The notes under the pieces were generated by a model. That model made no database searches and was not told the origin of the DNA. It saw only the letters and a list, made by a program, of their open reading frames with translations. A stretch of DNA of 9,970 nt from Anaerolineae bacterium (GTDB taxonomy: Bacteria; Chloroflexota; Anaerolineae; B4-G1; SLSP01): assembly GCA_016927095.1 (NCBI GenBank), contig JAFGNI010000222.1, forward strand, positions 1 through 9,970, in the 5' to 3' direction. Position numbers and translations under genes: made by a program. This document shows, piece after piece, positions 6,054-9,970 of the stretch (positions within the stretch are counted from its first letter, which is position 1; each line of letters opens with the position of its first letter).

Positions 6054-6740
6054 CTATCCCAATCGCGCCTCCAACCACGCGATCCAATCCGCCATCCCCT
6101 CGCCGGTCTTGGCCGAGAGGACGAGGACGGGGGCCTTGGGATTCAGACCGTGCACCAGTTCGCGGAAGGTGTCGACTTCGAAGTCCAGATAGGGTAGAAG
6201 ATCCGATTTGGTGACGATGACAAGGTCCACAGCCTCAAAGATGCCCGGGTACTTGTAGGGCTTATCGTGACCCTCGGGCACGCTGATGAGGCCGACACTG
6301 TAATCCTGACCGAGGTCAAAGGAGACGGGACAGATCAGGTTGCCGACGTTCTCCACCAGGATGAGTTCCAGCTCGTCAAGGGGCAGTGCCTCCAGGGCGT
6401 GCCGTACCATAGGCGCATCGAGATGGCAGGCGCCCCCGGTGTTGATCTGGACGACGGGGGTCCCGGTTTCCGCGATGGTGTCAGCGTCCACTTGCGAAGC
6501 AACATCGCCCTCGATGATGCCAATCTTGCGGCCTGCTTTGCCGTCACCCTGGGCGAGCGCTGCGATGGTCGCCAACAGCAGGGTCGTCTTGCCTGCGCCG
6601 GGAGAGGCCATGATGTTGATCATGGTGATACCGCGGCTCCGGAACTGCGTGCGGTTGTCGGCGGCGACTTCCTCATTTGCACTCAGCAGCTTCTGGACAA
6701 CGGGTACGCGCCTTGTTGTATCGGTTGTTGTCTCTGACAT
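6054..6740 (-). CDS. hypB: HypB, GTPase for nickel insertion
   Basis: HypB uses GTP to drive nickel delivery, together with HypA, into the large-subunit precursor. The 228-residue protein has the P-loop SPGAGKTT (46-53), EGDVASQVDADTI (77-89), GGACHLDAPMV (102-112) with the Cys105-His106 metal site, ENVGNLICPVSFDLG (130-144) with Cys137, and TKSDLLPYLDFEVD (177-190) in the NKxD position. It lacks the N-terminal CxxCGC nickel site and any histidine-rich stretch found in some homologues, so it is the simple form without nickel storage. The ATG at 6738-6740 follows AGGA by 7 bases. It lies 15 bases after the hypA stop. The next gene, hypF, begins only after a 354-base gap. Confidence 0.97.
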   Translation of the reverse strand: MSETTTDTTRRVPVVQKLLSANEEVAADNRTQFRSRGITMINIMASPGAGKTTLLLATIAALAQGDGKAGRKIGIIEGDVASQVDADTIAETGTPVVQINTGGACHLDAPMVRHALEALPLDELELILVENVGNLICPVSFDLGQDYSVGLISVPEGHDKPYKYPGIFEAVDLVIVTKSDLLPYLDFEVDTFRELVHGLNPKAPVLVLSAKTGEGMADWIAWLEARLG

Positions 6741-6755
6741 ATGATTCCTCGCGTT

Positions 6756-7115
6756 CTACGGCTCGTGTTTTGGCGTTGTAACTTTGATACTTTCGACGAA
6801 AAACTCTTTGCCCGCGATCACATCGCCACCGAGGGCTTTGCAGTTCGGGCACAGCCAGTCGAGATCCTTGGGCTCAAACTCCTGACCGCATTGGCGGCAG
6901 CGAAAGCGGGTCTTGATCCGCTCGAAGTGCAATGTCGCCCCCGCCGCGACCGTATCGGGCGAGAGCAGGTCGAAGTAGAACTGGATGGAATCATCAACGA
7001 AGCTGCTGAGCTCGCCAATCACCAGATAGATGTCGGTGACGCGCTCGGCGTTTCCCCTCTGCGCGTAGTCTGAGACGATGCGGAGGATGTCCTCGGTTAC
7101 GGCTAATTCATGCAT
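6756..7115 (-). CDS. hypA: HypA, nickel chaperone with zinc finger
   Basis: HypA binds nickel through its amino-terminal MHE motif and passes it to the hydrogenase with HypB. The 119-residue product begins MHELAVTEDIL, with His2 and Glu3 of the nickel site. It carries the structural zinc finger CRQC (Cys73, Cys76) and CPNC (Cys89, Cys92), and has normal length for the family. The conserved MHE fixes the start at 7113-7115. A GGAG lies 10 bases upstream on the coding strand. It follows the protease gene after 73 bases that include a trace of the 8-base repeat. Confidence 0.97.
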   Translation of the reverse strand: MHELAVTEDILRIVSDYAQRGNAERVTDIYLVIGELSSFVDDSIQFYFDLLSPDTVAAGATLHFERIKTRFRCRQCGQEFEPKDLDWLCPNCKALGGDVIAGKEFFVESIKVTTPKHEP

Positions 7116-7173
7116 CCTATTCCAACTCCAACTTGACTCGAGTGGTCACTCACAACGTCGCCGGTCTTCGCGG

Positions 7174-7197
7174 ATTCCGCTTTCCCGCTCATTCGCC
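7174..7197 (-). repeat. 8-base repeat remnant (3 units) at the protease stop codon
   Basis: Plus-strand units ATTCCGCT, TTCCCGCT and CATTCGCC match the order TTCTCGCT-CATTCGCT seen at the hypE start. On the coding strand the element reads GGCGAATGAGCGGGAAAGCG and provides the last codons (GGC GAA) and the TGA stop of the protease. Confidence 0.6.
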
Positions 7198-7716
7198 GAT
7201 GCGCTTCAAGATACGCTCCACGGCCGGCCTCACCAGGGCAGCTGTCTCCTCCGAGAGCCCTTCGCCGAAATCAAAGTCGTGTCCCAGCAGGGAGATCAGG
7301 ATGGCTTCCGGGGCAACACCGTACATCTGCTGGGTGAGCGCCAGCAGTGTGGAGGGGTGGGTCTGGTGGTAGACGAAGGGCGCGCGGTAGGTGACTGCCA
7401 CAGGCTCCTCATGAATCGGCTCTGGGATCGTTGCCCCGACATGGGCATCCACAAAGATGACCAGCCCATAGTTTTTGAGATCCTCCGCCAGCTCAGGCAC
7501 CAGCTGGTGAAGCACCACGGTGTCTACTGCGTGGCCAATGTCGCCAAACCCATCATCCATCTCATCCAAGGGTTCGCGGTCCAGACGCTCGCGCAATGCA
7601 TTGACCACGTAGCGCGCAACGCCGTCGTCGCGCCGGTAGAGATTGCCGAATCCGGCGACAAGCGTCCGCGGTCTGCTCGTGGTTTCAGCGGTATTCAGCG
7701 TGTCTGGTTGGCTCAA
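7189..7716 (-). CDS. hoxW: Hydrogenase maturation protease (HoxW/HycI/HybD family)
   Basis: This nickel-dependent endopeptidase cuts the C-terminal tail from the large subunit after nickel is in place. The tail here would be the last 25 residues of HoxH. The 175-residue product has the family signature GFGNLYRRDDGVARYVV (22-38), with the acidic metal ligand at 30/31. It also has the second aspartate in IFVDAHVG (87-94), a histidine in HQTHPSTLLAL (117-127) that fits the third ligand, and the closing LLGHDFDFGEGLS (143-155). The start is TTG (7714-7716); no in-frame ATG lies nearby, and GGAG sits 6 bases upstream. A promoter-like sequence and a terminator separate it from hoxH, so it may head a transcript of its own with the hyp genes. 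The exact family name (HoxW) is inferred from the Hox-type neighbours. Confidence 0.92.
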   Translation of the reverse strand: MSQPDTLNTAETTSRPRTLVAGFGNLYRRDDGVARYVVNALRERLDREPLDEMDDGFGDIGHAVDTVVLHQLVPELAEDLKNYGLVIFVDAHVGATIPEPIHEEPVAVTYRAPFVYHQTHPSTLLALTQQMYGVAPEAILISLLGHDFDFGEGLSEETAALVRPAVERILKRIGE

Positions 7717-7722
7717 TGTTTG

Positions 7723-7726
7723 CTCC
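7723..7726 (-). promoter_or_regulatory. Ribosome-binding site that supports the TTG start of the protease
   Basis: The coding strand reads GGAGCAAACATTG. GGAG lies 6 bases before the TTG codon, and upstream in-frame codons offer no better ATG or GTG. The rare TTG start may keep protease synthesis low relative to the subunits (inference). Confidence 0.6.
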
Positions 7727-7738
7727 AGGGTGTCCGTC

Positions 7739-7751
7739 CTGTCAACGACAG
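7739..7751. repeat. Small palindrome in the protease leader
   Basis: CTGTC-AAC-GACAG forms 5-base arms around a 3-base centre between the predicted promoter and the TTG start. It could be a short hairpin in the leader or part of an operator. Size alone does not exclude chance. Confidence 0.3.
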
Positions 7752-7780
7752 TTGTTGTTTGAGAAATGGCATTCTGATTT

Positions 7781-7808
7781 ATTCTAACGGATTCCGGCCC
7801 TCGTTCAA
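7781..7808 (-). promoter_or_regulatory. Predicted sigma70-type promoter for the protease-hyp genes
   Basis: On the minus strand TTGAAC (7803-7808) and TAGAAT (7781-7786) are separated by 16 bases and lie just downstream of the terminator that follows hoxH. Each hexamer differs from TTGACA or TATAAT at two positions. The location, directly after a terminator and ahead of the protease, makes a real promoter likely. The transcript would have a leader of about 55-60 bases. Confidence 0.55.
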
Positions 7809-7829
7809 GCCATTGAGACCCACCTGCGC

Positions 7830-7882
7830 AAAAAAAGCCTCCGAGGCCAGACGAACCTGGGTTCGCCGGAGCCCCGGAGGCT
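7830..7882 (-). terminator. Strong intrinsic terminator after hoxH
   Basis: On the minus strand an outer stem pairs AGCCTCCG (7875-7882 complement) with CGGAGGCT (7836-7843 complement), and an inner stem pairs CGAAC with GTTCG around 7852-7865. The outer stem is followed at once by seven T residues (7830-7836 complement). It begins 26 bases past the hoxH stop. This should end or strongly reduce transcription from the structural genes before the protease and hyp genes. Confidence 0.88.
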
Positions 7883-7908
7883 CAGTCGTCTGAATCTGTG
7901 AGGCTTCC

Positions 7909-9342
7909 TCAGTCCCGATGCAGCGTGTCCAGGACCTCGCCCTCGGGAGAGATGAGGTCGATGTGAATCGGCATCTGGCCCATCGCGTGGGTGGAGCACG
8001 AGAGGCAGGGATCGTAGGCGCGAATGGCGCCTTCCACGCGGTTCAGCATCCCTTCCTGCAGGTTGTTCCCGTCCACGTAGCGCTTCGCCACAAGGTTCAC
8101 GGCGTGGTTCATCGCCCACGCGTTGCCCGCGGTCGCGACGATCATGTTCACCCTGGTGATCACGCCCATGCTGTCGGTCCAGTAGTGGTGGAACAACGTG
8201 CCGCGTGGCGCTTCGAGAACGCCCACACCTTCGCCGGTGATCTCACCTATGGGGTTGACCACATCCTTTTTCAGGATGTCCGGATCATCCATCAGTTCCT
8301 TCACCCGCTCGAGTGCGTAAATGGTCTCGATCAAGCGTGCGTAGTGGAAGTAAAGCGTGCCCTCAACCGGCTTCCCACCATTGAGCGATTTCCAGATCTT
8401 CATCTCGCCCTGAGCGACGGGGGTGCTGATGTGGCTGGCAGTGTTGAGCCGGCCCAAAGGGCCGACGCGGTACACACCCTCGGGGTATCCCCACTTCTTA
8501 TAGTAGGGAGCTTTCAGGTAGGTGTACATGTTCACGTGCTCAGAGATGTAGTCCAAGTACTTGGTCGGGTCGAACTCCTCGAGGAGTTTTCCTTCCTTGT
8601 CCACCATCCGGAGCGTGCCGTCGTACAGCTCCAGGGCGCCATCGTCCTGGACAAGGCCCATATAGGCTGACGGGAAAACCGCGAACTCATTGACCATATC
8701 GGCGTGACCCATCACCCAGTCCTTGAAGAAGTCGATGCCGACTTGCGTCGTGGCGATGTGGTCGTCGATTACGCTGAGGATCCACTCGCGGTCCTCGGGT
8801 AGCAGCGGCTTGGTGACGCCGCCAGGCACACCGAAGATGGGGTGCACCCGCCGTTCGCCAAGCTTCTTGATGATCTCCTGGCCGAAGGCGCGGAGCTTCA
8901 CCGCCTTGATCGCCAGATCCGCATTAGCGGCGATGATGCCACCCACGTGACGGATCTTGGGGTCGGCATCCCAGCCCAGGATGAAGTCCGGGCCAGCTAG
9001 CTCGAAGAAGTGCATCCCGTGCGATTGGATCATCTGACCCATATGCATGAGATCGCGCAGCTTGTGGGCGGTGGGCGTCGGCGTCGTGCCGGCGATGACG
9101 TCCACAGCCTTTGACGAAGCAAGGTGGTGGCTCACCGGGCAGATGCCGCAGGTGCGTGGCGTGATCTGCGGCATCTCGTAGAACATCCGTCCTTCGCTGA
9201 ATTTCTCGAACCCACGGAACTGCTCGACGTGGAAGAAGGACTGATCGACCTTGCCGTCATCATCCAGATGAATCGTGATCTTCGCGTGGCCCTCGATGCG
9301 GGTCACCGGAGAAATCGTGATCTTTTGTGCGCTAGCTACCAT
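7909..9342 (-). CDS. hoxH: [NiFe]-hydrogenase large (catalytic) subunit, group 3, probably 3d
   Basis: The large subunit holds the Ni-Fe(CN)2CO site where hydrogen is split or formed; group 3d enzymes are cytoplasmic and couple this to NAD(H). The 477-residue product starts with VTRIEGHAKI (13-22). It has the first cysteine motif RTCGICPVSHH (63-73; Cys65, Cys68) and ends with the second, DPCLSCSTH (444-452; Cys446, Cys449). After His452 a 25-residue tail, starting AMGQMP and ending LHRD, is the expected propeptide for the protease downstream. The ATG (9340-9342) lies 5 bases after the hoxY stop, and GGAGGG 8 bases upstream overlaps the hoxY end, so the two are coupled. Group 3b or 3c remain possible without the neighbouring electron-transfer subunits. 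Confidence 0.96.
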   Translation of the reverse strand: MVASAQKITISPVTRIEGHAKITIHLDDDGKVDQSFFHVEQFRGFEKFSEGRMFYEMPQITPRTCGICPVSHHLASSKAVDVIAGTTPTPTAHKLRDLMHMGQMIQSHGMHFFELAGPDFILGWDADPKIRHVGGIIAANADLAIKAVKLRAFGQEIIKKLGERRVHPIFGVPGGVTKPLLPEDREWILSVIDDHIATTQVGIDFFKDWVMGHADMVNEFAVFPSAYMGLVQDDGALELYDGTLRMVDKEGKLLEEFDPTKYLDYISEHVNMYTYLKAPYYKKWGYPEGVYRVGPLGRLNTASHISTPVAQGEMKIWKSLNGGKPVEGTLYFHYARLIETIYALERVKELMDDPDILKKDVVNPIGEITGEGVGVLEAPRGTLFHHYWTDSMGVITRVNMIVATAGNAWAMNHAVNLVAKRYVDGNNLQEGMLNRVEGAIRAYDPCLSCSTHAMGQMPIHIDLISPEGEVLDTLHRD

Positions 9343-9347
9343 AGCTT

Positions 9348-9905
9348 CTACCCTCCATCCATCCCATATTTCAGCACTTTGCCCTCGAGCTTGGGCATCC
9401 GGCCTTCCAACAGTTCTGACAAGACGAACCAGATCGCTTCGGCCGAGGGGGGGCAGCCAGGTAAGTAGATGTCGACGTCAACGACGTCATCAACGCCCGT
9501 GACCTGATCTGTGAGCGGTGTGAGATCCTCGTGCTGGGGGATCTGCCCGTCCACAGTGCTCTCGGTCTCGATATAAGCACGGCGCAGGACCTCTTCCTTG
9601 TCGAAGAAGTTTCGCAACGTGCAGATGCCACCCGTCACCGCGCAGTCACCCATCGCGATGAGGATCTTGCAGCGCTCTCGCATCAGCTTGGCTTCATGCG
9701 CCTCTTCTTCGTTGCCGATGCCCCCGGTCAGGATCCCCACGGTCACGCCTTCTTCAGGTGGGTGCTTCATATCGGTGATCGGGGTTGAACTGAGCTCGAC
9801 GTGCTTGAGCAACTCCACGATCTTCTCATCAATGTCCAGGAAGGACATGTGGCAGCCTGCGCAGGACTCTAGCCACTGTGATGCAACTGTAATCTTCTCT
9901 CCCAT
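9348..9905 (-). CDS. hoxY: [NiFe]-hydrogenase small subunit, HoxY-like
   Basis: The small subunit carries the Fe-S cluster that moves electrons between the Ni-Fe site and the partner diaphorase. At 185 residues it is much shorter than membrane-type small subunits. It has no Tat signal peptide and only the cysteines for the proximal [4Fe-4S] cluster: ESCAGCHMSF (13-22; Cys15, Cys18), MGDCAVTGGICTLRNF (85-100; Cys88, with an extra Cys95) and LPGCPPSAEAIW (148-159; Cys151). This pattern fits HoxY of NAD-linked enzymes. The ATG at 9903-9905 follows GGGGAG by 7 bases. No diaphorase gene is visible in the 65 bases left before the window edge. Those bases instead hold a tandem repeat. Confidence 0.94.
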   Translation of the reverse strand: MGEKITVASQWLESCAGCHMSFLDIDEKIVELLKHVELSSTPITDMKHPPEEGVTVGILTGGIGNEEEAHEAKLMRERCKILIAMGDCAVTGGICTLRNFFDKEEVLRRAYIETESTVDGQIPQHEDLTPLTDQVTGVDDVVDVDIYLPGCPPSAEAIWFVLSELLEGRMPKLEGKVLKYGMDGG

Positions 9906-9920
9906 TGGTTTACTCCCCGG

Positions 9921-9970
9921 CGGTACTTATCACCGCCTATGCCGGTACACATCACCGGTATGCCGGTACA
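9921..9970. repeat. Tandem repeat of about 21-22 bases upstream of hoxY
   Basis: Two units, 9921-9942 (CGGTACTTATCACCGCCTATGC, 22 bases, given here by its ends CGGTACTTATC and CGCCTATGC) and 9943-9963 (21 bases, CGGTACACATC to GGTATGC), are followed by the first 7 bases of a third that runs off the window. On the minus strand the unit contains GTACCGGCATA and GGTGAT and two adjacent stops (TGA TAA). The pattern resembles the multiple terminal repeats of some insertion sequences such as IS21-type elements, but I cannot verify this. Confidence 0.55.

Noticed and set aside
7078..7893. Plus-strand open frame of 271 codons opposite the protease
   Set aside because: It lies opposite the well-supported protease and covers the terminator and promoter region. 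The product has no recognisable motif.
7918..8670. Plus-strand open frame of 250 codons opposite hoxH
   Set aside because: Its His/Val-rich product mirrors hoxH codons; hoxH has full catalytic motifs on the other strand.
9930..9970. Carboxyl terminus of an upstream gene (frame ending TGA TAA at about 9927-9932)
   Set aside because: The short frame only reads out the tandem repeat (YRHTGDVYRHRR-like) and resembles no diaphorase subunit end.

Overview
The window holds a [NiFe]-hydrogenase locus, nearly all of it on the minus strand. Read in the direction of transcription, from high to low coordinates, it gives small subunit (hoxY-like), large subunit (hoxH-like), maturation protease, hypA, hypB, hypF, hypC, hypD and hypE. 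The subunits look like the cytoplasmic, bidirectional group 3 type, most likely 3d (NAD-linked Hox). The small subunit is short (185 aa) with no Tat signal, and the large subunit ends with the DPCLSCSTH cleavage site followed by a 25-residue tail. The diaphorase genes (hoxE/F/U) would be expected beyond the right edge and are not seen here. A separate plus-strand gene fragment for a membrane protein occupies the left edge and converges on hypE. The DNA is GC-rich and carries many short dispersed repeats. A Chloroflexota-like environmental or thermophilic bacterium is my best guess, but this is inference and not proven by the sequence.

Layout. 1-189: 3' end of a membrane protein (+). 190-452: convergent intergenic region with a dispersed-repeat fragment. 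453-2920: hypE, hypD and hypC, tightly packed, with hypD and hypE overlapping by ATGA. 2925-5699: hypF, ending 4 bases before hypC. 5700-6053: a 354-base gap with repeat-like sequence. 6054-7115: hypB and hypA. 7189-7716: the protease, which probably starts at TTG. 7717-7908: intergenic region with a strong terminator just after hoxH and a good sigma70-like promoter ahead of the protease. 7909-9905: hoxH and hoxY. 9906-9970: tandem repeat of about 21-22 bases upstream of hoxY.

How the genes work together. HypF and HypE make the cyanide ligands from carbamoyl phosphate. HypC and HypD build the Fe(CN)2CO unit and deliver it to the HoxH precursor. HypA and HypB insert nickel. The protease then removes the C-terminal tail of HoxH, so that it can close around the site and join HoxY. 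This is a complete HypABCDEF set plus one protease for one enzyme.

Most unusual feature. hypF is enlarged by two in-frame insertions at its domain boundaries. Both are made of the same short-period tandem arrays (8-base AGCGAGAA-type and 7-base CATCCAG-type), in the same order and orientation. Shorter copies of the 8-base array overlap the hypE start codon and the protease stop codon. The periods are not multiples of three, so each array reads as one stop-free cyclic peptide in every frame of the coding orientation. This looks like a repeat family adapted to, or filtered for, survival inside genes.
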